From NCBI GenBank assembly GCA_905183005.1, contig CAJJDO010000061.1:257338-321337 (forward strand): a stretch of DNA of 64,000 nt, in the 5' to 3' direction. The notes beneath the pieces are model-generated. The model made no database searches, was not told the DNA's origin, and worked only from the letters and a program-made list of their open reading frames with translations. This stretch comes from Paramecium pentaurelia (lineage: Eukaryota > Ciliophora > Oligohymenophorea > Peniculida > Parameciidae). A program made the translations under genes and the position numbers. Of this stretch, positions 51,841 through 63,628 are shown in pieces; position 1 is the first letter of the stretch; each line of letters opens with the position of its first letter.

Positions 51841-52616
51841 TCAATTGATTTAAGGGTTAAAAACTTGTTTTTATCCCATCAGACTCTATGTTTAAATTTA
51901 AAGTAAATACCTAATAGGAGGCTTATTGCTATTATTATTAAGGTTGAAAAGCATTGTAATTCATATCGTTTTCAATTTCTGCCATTTCTCTATCTAATTC
52001 ACTTTCATCTATATCACATCCATAATTTCTATTCATCATCTCATTCATATAGTCTGTTTCAAACTTCATATCTTCCATGTCATCCATGATGTCTATTGAT
52101 ATTTATTATATATAATACCATCTAGTTTATCCATATCGATTTCTTTGAATGCTTCTTTCTGAACAGCAACAACCTATTACATTGCTTAAGCCTTATGTAA
52201 GAAATCAATTAAGTACCATTTCAAGAGTATTTTAAATGTTTTCTTTAGTGAAAGCAACTTAATCTAATGTCATTTAATTATTAAGCATTTATCCTAATTA
52301 TTGTTCCAACCTAATCTTAGTTTAAGTAGATACATCTTCTTTCTCTTGAGAAGCATAACGGCTCTTGACTTAGCTGTGGTTTATTGAACACCCTTAGAGT
52401 TTTTGGCTTTGTAATATTGCTCACTTATCTGTTTATCCAATTCTTATATTTATTCAGTCAATTCTTTAACTTTTGCTTCAGACTACTTTAGTAAATGAAA
52501 TATACTCTTTTTTATTATTCTGTCAAGTCTATAACCTTAGGTTATTGTGGATTTTATGGAGGAGGTGGCTATTATTTGGGAGGTTCTTATTTAGAAGTAC
52601 CAAAAAGACGATTCAT
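51841..52616 (-). CDS. ESCRT-III subunit VPS60/CHMP5
   Basis: The ATG is at 52616 and the TGA at 51843-51841. Five introns (23 or 20, 23, 25, 26 and 25 nt) leave about 217 residues. The first can end at AAG or at the TAG three bases later, which changes one Gln. It starts MNRLFGTSK, as VPS60/CHMP5 does. A helical core (VKELTEQIQELDKQI, VMLLKRKKMY, LGQMLNNQMTLDQVAF) and an acidic C-terminus (LDDIMDDMEDMKFE, IDESELDREMAEIEND) follow. This layout is typical of Snf7-family ESCRT-III proteins, which polymerise on endosomal membranes. CHMP5 works with LIP5 and VPS4 in multivesicular body formation. Confidence 0.88.
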
Positions 52617-52962
52617 TATGGAATATTATTTAATTAAATAAATTTAAAGATTATGATAATGACTTATAAATTAATATTATATAGAATAAAATGAAACCTT
52701 ATAAACAAAAATATAAATATTTTCAAATGACCATCTATTATATAATTTTCATTATAAATATGAATCATTGAATCTAATCACTGTTTTTATCAGAATATTA
52801 CTAAATAAATTAAAATAGAAAAAAAGATTAAAGAATTAGATTTTTAATAATTAAAGAATCTCGATAAGTTGAAGTTATCAATTATCTTTGTAATAAATAA
52901 TATTTTGATTATAAAAAACATAAAATTTTTATAATTTATTTTTTTATATGTTTGATTTGATA
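52617..52962. other. Intergenic
   Basis: About 345 bases lie between two minus-strand genes. The sequence is AT-rich with nothing distinctive. Confidence 0.4.
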
Positions 52963-54812
52963 TCATATTGTTTAATTGTTAATGCCAAGATAATTAATGA
53001 TATCTTGTGGTTAGACTTACATATTTTATTTTCCAAGGTCTTTAAATACTTCCTAAAATACATCAGGTTAAAAAAATGAACAAATTTATAAGCAAAAATA
53101 AATTAATTGCTTTAATTAAGCTAATTCCTTATCTTAACTATTTTGGATTATTTCTTTATTTAATACTTAGAGCAATATTTCAAGTTCCACTTTATAACCA
53201 TCATCATAGAATTCCTATGAGTTTAAAACCAAATTGTGATTTTAGACAGTAACACTTATCAATGATTATTTTGTAGTATTGTGGATTGGAGAATCAACCT
53301 ATAAGAAATTCGAACAATGTTATTCAAATATATCTATTGTTTCGTGTGTTAATTCATTCAAATATGAATTCATTTAATCAGATGTAGGTAAATTTTTTTC
53401 ATATTACTCCAAAAAATTTTTCCAATTTTAATCATAATTATTTTTAAAAAAACAATCTTATTTTAAATAATTGCTCATTTCCCTTAAAATAATAAGATGC
53501 ATTTTTTTAACAATATATACTAGTACTTATATATAGGGATGTTTATATTTGGGTAAAACAGTATTAATTTTCTCTGCTGTATATTTCAATAAATAACATT
53601 TGAGACAATCTAATTAAATTTATAGCCAATAAGTATAAAAGCTTTAATGTGAAAAATAAGGTGTATTCATTATAATACTTAAATAATCAGGAAAATTTTG
53701 TATTTTATTGATATCAATTTTATGTTGAGATAAAATTCTAATTTTTGGATTTTAATTTCTAGGAGAGGCACTTTTTTGATTTTTAATAATTAATGATTCT
53801 GCTGGGATTATTTATGGAGTTTTTCTTTGAGAGGATAAATATGAACGAACTATAGGTAAATAAAAAGAATCGATAATTCCTTCTTGATAATTTTGAATTT
53901 ATTCTCGATTTTTATAAAATTCAATATATTCTTATTGTTTTTCAAGTTTAAGATCTTAAATGTATTAATGTTGATAAATTTAATAAAATGATAATCGTTT
54001 CTCTCGATTACATGTAAGCAAAGCTTCGACAAAAGAAAGTAGATTTTCTTTGTATCTGATAGTTTTACAAGGAATAAATTCAATGCTATTTAAATATTCA
54101 TAATATTATTCTATTCTATCATATTTATATAGTTCAAATTGATTATTACCTATTTCAACATGATTTATTGATCTAAATTTGATTAAGTGATACAAAATTG
54201 TACCAATTAACCAAGAATCAAATTTTAAATCAAAATCCTTTTAGTTTTCATCTAAAACAAGTTTAAAAAAATAATACTTTTATCAATTATTTATTTTAAA
54301 TATTCAGGTGGTGCCAATATATCAAAATTATCTTACTTAATATCTGGCCCAAATCCAAAATCCATTAAAACAAGCCTATCATTTGGTTTAACAAATAAAA
54401 CATTATTACAAGAGAAGAGTCTTCCAGGTATTTATCTTGAATGTAATTCATATAAGGCTATTAGTAAGTTTTTAAGAAATAATTTTATTTCAGCATAAGA
54501 AAAAGATTCTTTAATTTTACCTTTATCCATCACCTTTTGATCTAAAAATTGACTATTTTCATAATAATCAAATAAATAAAATTATTTTTCTTAATATAGT
54601 AGCATTCCCTAAAACTATCTAAATAAATCATAGTGTAATGATTTTTATAGAGAGTCGAACTATTAGATTATATATTGACTAGAAATCTCTTACTTAGAAT
54701 ATTCAAGTGCATAATGTTAAGTTAAAGTATTCTGGACAATCTTTTCAATTTTAAATACTTTTCCTGAATTAGTTTATAAAATGGGAAATAGAAATGCAAT
54801 TGACTCGTTCAT
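52963..54812 (-). CDS. Degenerate protein kinase (pseudokinase)
   Basis: The ATG is at 54812 and the TGA at 52965-52963. A single 26-nt intron leaves 607 residues. The first 260 residues are a kinase fold by pattern: LYELHSRQIPGRLFSCNNVLF, VLMDFGFGPDI, LAPPEYL and FDSWLIGTILYHLI. The HRD position reads GRL (Leu132) and the catalytic-loop Lys is Ser. The beta-3 Lys is Glu37 (YALEYSK), and the glycine loop is not conserved. DFG is kept. The 340-residue C-terminal part is helical and without a known domain. The long undisturbed frame suggests a maintained protein with a non-catalytic role. Kinase subfamily cannot be assigned. Confidence 0.75.
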
Positions 54813-55490
54813 TTAATTATTTATTAAATTTACAATTATAAATATAGTACATATTTTTCACACAATATTCATTTTAAATCCATTAATCTTCTAAAATTGA
54901 TTGGGAATCTTATCATTCATTTGAGAGCAGATGAAAAAGAAAAGAATTAAATTTTATTTATATTTATAATGATATAAATAACTAATATTTTTTGAAGTAT
55001 TGAAAAATATAATTTAAAACAGAAAAATCTAATAGCTTAAATTAATATTTATGTACTATATATCTCTTTTACTAATTGTTAAAAATAAAACTAATTAATA
55101 TTTAATTGTTAGATTAAATTCAGAAAATACTACTCTTTTTATAAAATTATGAATGGATCTCATTATTATTAATTAAAATAATTATTTTTCTGATTAATAT
55201 CTTATAGAATCAGAATTAGTTATTTATTATATTAAAATTATTATACTATTTAAGTAGGAACATTAATTTTATTCGAGTTTAATCAAATGAAAGATTTTAT
55301 TTAAAACAATTTAATGATGTTATTACAAAATTCATTTTGAAAGAGAGATGCTATCATATTATTTGTCAATTTTAAATACAAAAATTATAGATAATATTAT
55401 TAGAATTCTTTTGTTATGTTATTTGATTAAAAAAATAAACATTATTTATTAATATAATTGGTTTTATTATAAATAAATATATAAAATCAA
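54813..55490. promoter_or_regulatory. Shared upstream region of divergent genes
   Basis: About 680 bases separate the divergent pseudokinase and MidA-like genes. It is AT-rich with many homopolymer runs. I see no gene and no clear motif. Confidence 0.4.
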
Positions 55491-56686
55491 ATGAAGAGAA
55501 TGTTAGTAAGAGATTTTATTTATGATCGTCTATATCATCCAGTTGAAGGATATTTTGTTAAGAATATTCAACTAGGAGCACTCAAAAATCCTATTGAATT
55601 TAAATAATTATTAGGTTATGAGGATTATACAAAAAAGTTAGCAGAAAATTATCCTGAAAATTAATGGTTAACTCCTTCTGAAGTTTTTAGACCTTATTAT
55701 GGAATAACATTAGGAAATTATATAAATTAATAATTTCGATTCACTCGTAAAGAGAAATTGAGAATTGTAGAAATTGGTGCAGGATATGGTGCAGCATGCG
55801 AAGGTGTCTTATATTATATGAGAAATCATTAACCTCAAACATTTTCAAATTTGGAATATCATTTAGTTGATATTTCACCAGAAGCATGTGTTTAAGCAGA
55901 AAAAAGATTATCTCAAGATTTCAAATAATAAATCAAAAAAGGAAATTTACGAATCTTTAATTAAGATTTTTTGAATTACAAATAGCATACTTAAAACAAT
56001 GAAATGTGGTTTTTTGTATTTCTTGAAGTTTTTGATAATCTTGCCCATGATAAAGTAATTGATGGGAAATAAGTTTATGTCGAAAACATGAAAGAATATA
56101 CTGAAACAATCACTGATCCATTAATTAATGAAGTATATGCTATGTATTAGTAATTTAAATAATAAAACAAAAATTAAGATGAAAATATTGAAGATAGATT
56201 CTTATTTAATACATTAAGAAAATTGATTAGTAAATATTATGGAAATTAGAAAGTAATATAAAAAATAATTAAGAGTCTAATAGTATATTTCTACCAACTG
56301 GAGCATTATAAGTATTGAAACATATCAAATCTAATTTTCATAATCCCTCTTTAGTAATTGCTGATTTTGATTTACTCAAAAATAACTTTACCCAAGAATC
56401 TATTAATGCTCCAATAGTATCTAAAAAATTGACTAAACCTCATGAAAGATTAGATTATGAATCATATTTAGTAGAAAGAGGAGCTGCAGATATCTTCTTT
56501 CCAACAGATTTCAATTTTGTTTAATATATGGTTAAACAAATTTTAGGTTTGGATTCTTAAATCTTCAAGGCATATTAATTTGCAGATTAATTTTCTTAGA
56601 GTTCTTGGACAACAACTAAATCGGGTTATAATCCTTTGAAAGAGGATTTTGGTAATACAAGCTTTTTAGTCACTGATCATAGTTGA
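55491..56686 (+). CDS. MidA/NDUFAF7-type SAM-dependent methyltransferase
   Basis: The ATG is at 55491 and the TGA at 56684-56686. One 23-nt intron ending GAG (56253-56275) leaves 390 residues. The protein has the layout of PF02636-type methyltransferases. An N-terminal segment with EGYF and a TPSEVFRPYYG block comes first, then motif I (RIVEIGAGYGAACEG), YHLVDISPEA and FLEVFDNLAHDK. In animals NDUFAF7 methylates an arginine of NDUFS2 during complex I assembly in mitochondria. A clear presequence is not obvious here (MKRMLVRDF), so location is inferred from the family. The glycine-rich SAM motif is intact. Confidence 0.75.
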
Positions 56687-56817
56687 ATTATTTAATACAT
56701 AATATAATAAATTGATGTTAATAGGTGAAAATTATATGATTATTCTTCTTAAATATGTTTATTAAATTTGGAATATAAATGATATTGATATAAATATAAT
56801 ATATATTAACAGTCATT

Positions 56818-57496
56818 ATGGATGAAGAATTTATTAAAGTGATGCTTTCTATTGAAGAAACCTATTAAAATCTAAATAAACATTAGAAAATTAGGGTTGA
56901 AGCTTGGACTAAGAAATTATGTTAAGTGACTACTAATGAAGTTTGGAAAAAGAATCGAAATTTATATGCTCGCATCTTATTAAATTAAGTTTAAAAGGGA
57001 ATACTTTCTGAACCATTTGATAAAAGACCTCCTGAAGGTCCCTTACCTAAATTAAATAGATATCTAGTTTTAAGTGATTAAAAAGAGAATGCTCGTCCTT
57101 ATACTAATAAAAAAGACAGTCTCTGTTTTGAATAACAACAATAATAATAGTAATCTGTAGAATGTCCTAATCTTTAAGAAAAAATGCTAAAATTATTAAT
57201 TGATTGCAGATAATATTTAGAGAAAAAGACCGATCATGAAGTATAATTCAAATTTGATTTAAAATTAGGCAATATTATTAAAGGAATAATAAGATTAATT
57301 CTTTATATATCTTCAAGAGGTTAATCAACCTTATATACTTGAATAAATAGATGAAAAAACAGAAGAGAATGAAGATTAACAAAAAGATACTATGCAATTT
57401 TTGTAATATTTAGATAATTTTGAGAAGAAAACTGAGAAATTAAGAGTGGAAACATAAAAATTACTTCATGGAAACAATATTTAATATAATGTTTGA
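56818..57496 (+). CDS. DUF4485 (CEP112-like) protein
   Basis: The ATG is at 56818 and the TGA at 57494-57496. One 28-nt intron (57241-57268) leaves 216 residues. The N-terminal 90 residues match the DUF4485 domain of CEP112-type centrosomal/ciliary proteins. The clearest block is KKNRNLYARILLNQ, then GILSEPFDKRPPEGPLPKL. The C-terminus is a short coiled coil (LQYLDNFEKKTEKL) after a Gln run. A basal-body or ciliary role is inferred from the family. The 3' end overlaps the start of the MBOAT gene by up to 29 bases in another frame. Confidence 0.78.
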
Positions 57497-58456
57497 TTTT
57501 ATTTTAATTATTTGGATATATCACCTACTTTATTTAGTTTATAATTATCCATTTCCAAACACTGATCTTTCAATATTGCTTTTATGGCCACTATATTATT
57601 TGATATCCTTTTTAGCTCATTTCTTTATTAAAAAGAAGATAATTTCATATCTTATTATGTTATCTCCATTAATTATTAGCACATTAATAGAAACAACAAT
57701 AACAGAGGGCATATTTTCTACATGCATAGCATGTATTTTCAGGTAAACATTTGATATGATTGATTTAGCATGAAAATGTACTCTTACATTGTAAGTGAAG
57801 AAAAACTAGACTTAATTCAATACAATCAATATCTATGGATACCATGTTTAGTTTGTTAACCTAGAAAAATGGTTTTTAAGAAACAAAGAAACTTTATTTA
57901 AATATTCAAATGTATCATAAATTCCACATTAATAATATTATGGGACTTTTATTATATTACATATGAAATAAAGTCTAATTATATGGAAGTTGACTTAGTT
58001 AAATTTATAATAAATTATTCATTTAGATTAGGTATTCTTATTGTTGTCAATCACTATTTAATTTTTGATTATCTTCTAGGTTTATTCAAAGAAATCACAC
58101 AAGCTGAAAATATCATTTTTTATGAAGATTGGTGGAATGCTGATGGCTTTGGATAATTAAATAGAAAATGGAATAAATAAGTCCATAATTTTCTTAAAAT
58201 CAATATATATTAAAGGTTGAGTAAAAATGGATAAAATACTAAGGCTCTCATCATGACTTATCTTGTTACAGCCTTACTTCATGAATATTGCATAAATGTT
58301 TCACTCAAAACTTTGAGATTGTACTTTTTATCCTTTAGTTTTTTCTAATTCATCTTGATTCCCTATCAGAAATATATTCCATTATCTAGATATGTACTTT
58401 TTATTTAGATATTATTTGGGAATAGCTTATTGATATATTTGTATACGTATTATTGA
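57468..58456 (+). CDS. MBOAT O-acyltransferase (DGAT1/SOAT-like)
   Basis: The model runs from ATG 57468 (or 57489) to TGA 58454-58456. A 26-nt intron (57743-57768) leaves 320 residues. There are about eight hydrophobic segments. The diagnostic motif FYEDWWNADGF (FYxDWWN class) is followed by the catalytic-His region TALLHEYCIN. The class includes DGAT1 and sterol O-acyltransferases, which use acyl-CoA to make neutral lipids in the ER. At 320 residues it is shorter than the usual 450-500, mainly at the N-terminus. That may mean an unseen upstream exon or a compact form. The start overlaps the preceding gene. Confidence 0.82.
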
Positions 58457-58576
58457 ATATATTAATATAATATATTTTATTATTTATTATCTCATATTTT
58501 AATAATATTATTTAATCTAATACTATAAAATAGTAGTTATATATATATAATTTAATAAAAATAAAAAAAATAAATT

Positions 58577-60159
58577 TCAATTTATAATTTATTAGCACAA
58601 AGGACAATTATTATGATTTGCTAACCATTTTGACATGCAATAATAATGGAAAATATGAGTAGCATGACATTTTAATTTATGTACTCTTTACCCTTTTGAA
58701 ATTTTATCTAAACAAAAACAGCATTCTCCATAATCTTCTTATGCATTCTCTACTAAGTTATCTATGATTTACTGACTATTAATTCTTCCTTAATCATTTA
58801 TTTATACATCTATTGCAATAGGCAAGATGATATTTTACTATTAAAATGAATATAATAATATACTCTACGATCCTCTAATTGATATGCAAAATATTTTCTC
58901 TTAATTTAGTGAACAACTCGTGCAAATTATTCAATAAATTACCAAAACATTAAAGCTACTATTATAGCTGTATCACAATATAAATAAGATTCAAGACTGT
59001 ACATTTATACTATTGTAACATTATATATCTAATAAAAAGGGAATTTGATTAATCCATAAATTGTTTAGATGTACAATAATATAAATGTTAAATTTCTCCA
59101 AAATCTAAATTTCTTACAAAAAACTAAAGATCTAACCAAAATAAACCATCCTGTGAAACATGGAATATTTAAACTATATATTCTCACATCTTAAATATCT
59201 GGAATTTATTTGTAAATAGTTTTAAGTTATTTATATATTCTTGAACATAATATTATGCAACTTACATTCAAGATTGCTACTATAATTGAAAATATTTTAT
59301 TATTTGTTTCTTCATTATTCTTGGCTATCATTATATACAAAGCTAATTTAATTCCATAATATCCAATAGAACCAAGCATAAAGATTATTGCAATCATTGT
59401 AATACCTCTTTTATATAATTTCTCCTCTTACAAAGATTCCTTAATGTGAAAAGTAAAGACTATTTCCCTAGAATAATCTTTAAAATCAGCCAACATTTTT
59501 ATTAGCTAGATCACCAAGTAAAACTACAATAAGAATCCAAAAATAAAGATGATAACAAAAAGTACAATTGAAATTGAAATATCTAATTTAATTATGAAAT
59601 ACTTTATGTGAACTCAAACTTATCATTATGATATTTCAATCTTGTTATGAAACTAAGAGTACTATGAAATATTATGATAACTAAGCATTTTAAAACATAT
59701 TTTGGAAACCATAAATCTGAATTATTTAGAATTGAATTATGTAACACTTTCCATGATTAAAAGCAATTATAATTATTAATTTCTGCATTGATCAGATTAA
59801 TTGTTTATAATCTATACAATATATAACAGTGTATTCCCATTAATAATAATGCTGTAATTATATAGAGAGTTCCATAAATCTTTACTTCTTAATCATTCAC
59901 TGAACCTGCTAATATACAAGCTAACAAAGTTACTATTCCAGAGAATATTATTAAGATCCAAGTGTAAATTTTTGTTTTGAGTATTACTTTTTATAACATT
60001 TTATAATAATTATTAAACCCATCCTTATTTTTTAATAAACTAACCTTATGGAATAATAATTATGTATGAATATAAAATGAGATTAAAGTTATTGGAATAT
60101 ATTACCATTCAAAGTCTAATGATAAATTAAATTATTTTAAAACATATTAATTTTATCAT
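58577..60159 (-). CDS. Polytopic membrane RING-H2 protein, second copy of the design
   Basis: The best model runs from ATG 60159 to TGA 58579-58577. Introns of 28, 20 and 26 nt leave 502 residues. The first intron has an unusual GTTTT donor, and the exact start is less certain than the rest. Many hydrophobic segments occur (LIIFSGIVTLLACILA, SIVLFVIIFIFGFLL, IIFMLGSIGYYGI, FSIIVAILNVSCIIL). The C-terminus is a RING-H2 finger: CCFC, KCHATHIFHYYC and NNCPLC. The layout matches the gene at 5850-7508, though the membrane part has diverged strongly. Probably a membrane-bound E3 ubiquitin ligase. Confidence 0.76.
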
Positions 60160-60533
60160 GATTACTTTTATATTATTGTAATTATTTTATAGATATTAAT
60201 AAAATTAATGTCACTACTATAATTTTATTAGATTAATTAAATGTTAATAATAATAATTATTTCTATCCTTATAATTTTGAATAAAGAATAAATTCATTAT
60301 TTTAAACATCTGATGTATTACTTAAATCAATATATTTATGAAAATATATCAAAAAGGATTTTTTAGAATTATTTAATCAAAAATTAGAATTCATAATAGA
60401 AACTCTTAATATTATTCTATGTTAATTTGAGATTTCCAAAAATTATTATATTTTTATTTAAATAAAGATGTGAGATCAACAAAATTATTATAATATATAT
60501 ATCAAGACATAAAGTTACTTCCAGAGTATCTCA
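60160..60533. other. Intergenic
   Basis: About 375 bases lie between two minus-strand genes. The sequence is AT-rich and no gene is seen. Confidence 0.4.
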
Positions 60534-63012
60534 TCATTTACCGCTATTGACTAGAGGAAACTTATTTGATAGTTAATATTTACTTAATTTATTTTATAAA
60601 CCTGATGATACTAGTGAAATTGAATCTACACGCCCTCTATCATTTTTAGTTGATGAATTTTTAACAATAAATCTAGTTACTGATTGTGATGATGATTTGT
60701 ATATATTTCTTGTTGGAGTTACACTTAGAAATTCTTACTATTTTTTCATCTTTCCCATTTGAATAAGCCATTATCTATACATCCAATCATCTGTCTATAC
60801 TGATTTATCAACCATAAGTGGTGGATCAGGTTGTTTAGCTTACTCAATTTATCTTAATCTTTAAGGGGCTTAGATTCTATAAAGAGTATTCTTAGGTTTT
60901 TAACTGCTCATTGGAGGTTTTTAGTCTGAATTTTTAGAAGGTGATTCTTATAAAATAGATGCTTTTTATGAGTTTAATGTAGATTTTGGATTAACAGGTT
61001 AAGGTTTTTTTTTATTATTAAATTCTTATTACTTTAAGTAATTTTTTTGTTTAGTTGAATAAGTCTTGGGTTAAAATAATTGAACTAATTCATCATCTGA
61101 TAATTCAGCTTCAGATTAACTAGAATCTGATCCGTTATCTTAATCATCAGTTTATGGCATCTTACCTAATTCTTCAAGTATTTACTATTAAATATCAGGA
61201 ACATTTGCTTAATTGGTAAATTCTTTTGATGTATCTTTAACAATTTATGATAGAGCATTGCAAATACTAACACCACAATTAAGATAATCTTTGACCTAGA
61301 AATGTTTTTTCTATTAACCATAAAAACTGCATTCATAAGTATAAACCCAATTAATTTTTAATTCTCTCCATAATTATATTCTGGCTGTTTTATCTTTTGA
61401 ATTCTCAATTCTAAATGTACAAGAGGGATAATCCATAAATGGATTTAATTTAGCCATCAATAAAGCAAAGACTCTTTCAATTGTTTTAACTTAAGAAGAA
61501 TAGGCACATCCATAAACAAATGAAGATTATCTTAATATAATAAATATTATAAATTTACTTTCTAGAATGACCATGCAAATCAATTACAAGAATGATTTAT
61601 CTCTCTTTACTAAATCCTTTAACATACTTTTTAGCATAATAAACACTAGGATGTAGATATTTATTTGGCTTTTTCCATCTTCTATTTAAATCACTGCCTT
61701 CCAATCCACATCTATAATTTCCATTAACAACTCCATCTGGATTCATCATTGGGAATATTTTAAAGATGCAATTCTATCTCAAATATTCAGCCTATGGATT
61801 ATTAGATGTAAGAAATTCTATAATTCCTTGCATTACATAAGAACCTTAAGGTTCACCTGGATGTTGTCTAGCTAGAAATACAACACCTTTTCTATAGGCT
61901 CTACGTTAAAGTGTATTTTAAGTTATGGTTAACACTTCACAAGTATTTCCACCAAGAGTAGTACATAGAACTTTACGTGATAGATGTCTATATTATATTA
62001 ATATAGATTACTAATTTCTTTCTTGATCATCTAATTGTGTATTTAAGAATTCTAATAAATTTGTATAAGTGTATGGATAAGAATGAGCAAAGTAGACCTT
62101 ATCATCATTATGTTTGAATGTGTAATGAAATCTTAACTGATAGTATTTCTTTTTTAAAGAAAGTGGATATTCCTTCATAAATGGACTTTTAAAATAGCTA
62201 ATGTTGAATCCATCTCTACACCATTCAGTTCCACTTAATTGGTTATCTTTAATAGAATAGACAGCTGGTTGCAATCCCTCATTAAAAAGACTGCCACTTT
62301 TCAACTAGATTGTTATGAGAAACGATCTTATACATGATTGAGCAAATTAAATTATATGGTCTATCCTGCCTTAGCTCCAGTTACACTAAAAAAGAACCAT
62401 TAAGTGTTTCCCCTTGTATTAATATCATTTTAGATGACCAAATCATACACATTTTCTGATTTCTTAAAGGCACAAAAGAGGTTGCCTGATTCAAAATTTG
62501 AATCAAATTGAATTTAATCAGAAGCGCAGGATGTTAATTTTTAATCAAAAAGTGCTTCTCCTCTAAAGTAAACTCTTGGCTGTGCTCTTTGTTTAGCATT
62601 ATAAATACCTTTTAAAATTAGCAATTAGAGTGGCAAAATATGTTCTGTCATTACTAGTCCTTTTTCCTAAATCCAACTGATCAAATCGCTTATACACAAG
62701 ATTTTGTTTATTTTCATCATAATAATCAAGAAGAGTTCTATTATCATCATTAATAGGAGTTTCAGAAATTGCACAATTACGTTGTGTTGATTCTTCTAAA
62801 AAAGGGACATAAGTTTTAAAAAATTATGGAAGTGATCTAAATGTATTAAAAAATAATTATTACTTAAGTGGGTATAATGATTTAACATCAATATCAATTG
62901 TCAATTTCCTGGGAAGTAATTCATTTGCAGGAGGTAATTTTGTAAGTGTTTCATACACCTATATATCATCCTCACTTGAACTGTCATTGTTATTATTATT
63001 GTTGGAATTCAT
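60534..63012 (-). CDS. Cytosolic carboxypeptidase (CCP/AGTPBP1 family)
   Basis: The ATG is at 63012 and the TGA at 60536-60534. Introns of 22, 29 and 28 nt (first and third end AAG) leave 799 residues. The N-terminal CCP domain (SGSLFNEGLQPAVYS, VYFAHSYPYTYTNLL) precedes an M14 carboxypeptidase core. The core has the zinc ligands in RQHPGEP and DLHGHSRK, the NPDGV and DLNRRW blocks, and a glutamate in TYECSFYG. These enzymes remove glutamate chains or C-terminal residues from tubulin and act in cilia and basal bodies. The last 300 residues are an acidic then basic low-complexity tail. All catalytic residues are visible, so an active enzyme is expected. Confidence 0.9.
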
Positions 63013-63111
63013 TAATTATAATATTTAATTGTTATATTCTAAGGGTTAGGATCTATAACAATTCCTTTACCCTTTCATCAACAATTCATATATACTAAAC
63101 CTAAATATTAA

Positions 63112-63547
63112 ATGAATAATAATAAATTCCAGTCTCAGTAATGGCAAATGTTATATGCAAAACATAAACAGACAGTAGATAAAATAGAACATCGTGAATA
63201 TAAATTCCTTAATGAAGTAGAACTCTAATTATAGAGATGTAATTTCTTATATGATAAATCTAGAAAGGGATGCCAACAAAAAGGTCAAAAATAGTTAATA
63301 TTTCAAATAAAAGTAAATACTCTCTCGTATCATTGAATCTAATCTCATTCTCTCTAAAAAATTGTATTATATAGAACATAGAAAATAAGCAAAGTTCATG
63401 TAAATAACTAATAAAATTTATTGTGAAGCACCGATTCGTTGGTCAACCAAATCATTAAGAGAAGAAACTTATAATAAAATCAAAGAAGAAAATCATAAAT
63501 AGTTCAAAAGAATTACTCATGTCAAAGGAACTCTACAAACTTAATGA
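63112..63547 (+). CDS. Small helical hypothetical protein
   Basis: The ATG is at 63112 and the TGA at 63545-63547. One 25-nt intron (GTAATTTC...CTAG) leaves 136 residues. The centre is helical and charged (ANKKVKNSQYFKQKQIL, RIIESNLILSKKLYYI), followed by APIRWSTKSLREE. The RI..xN..L..KL pattern is reminiscent of short CFAP97-type ciliary proteins, but the match is weak and I do not assign it. It starts 100 bases from the divergent carboxypeptidase gene. Confidence 0.6.
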
Positions 63548-63628
63548 TTAATTATAAAATTCTAAATATTCCACAATCAGCTTTATAATTCATTAAAAAC
63601 ATAAAAAAATTTAAAGATTAAAAGTATA

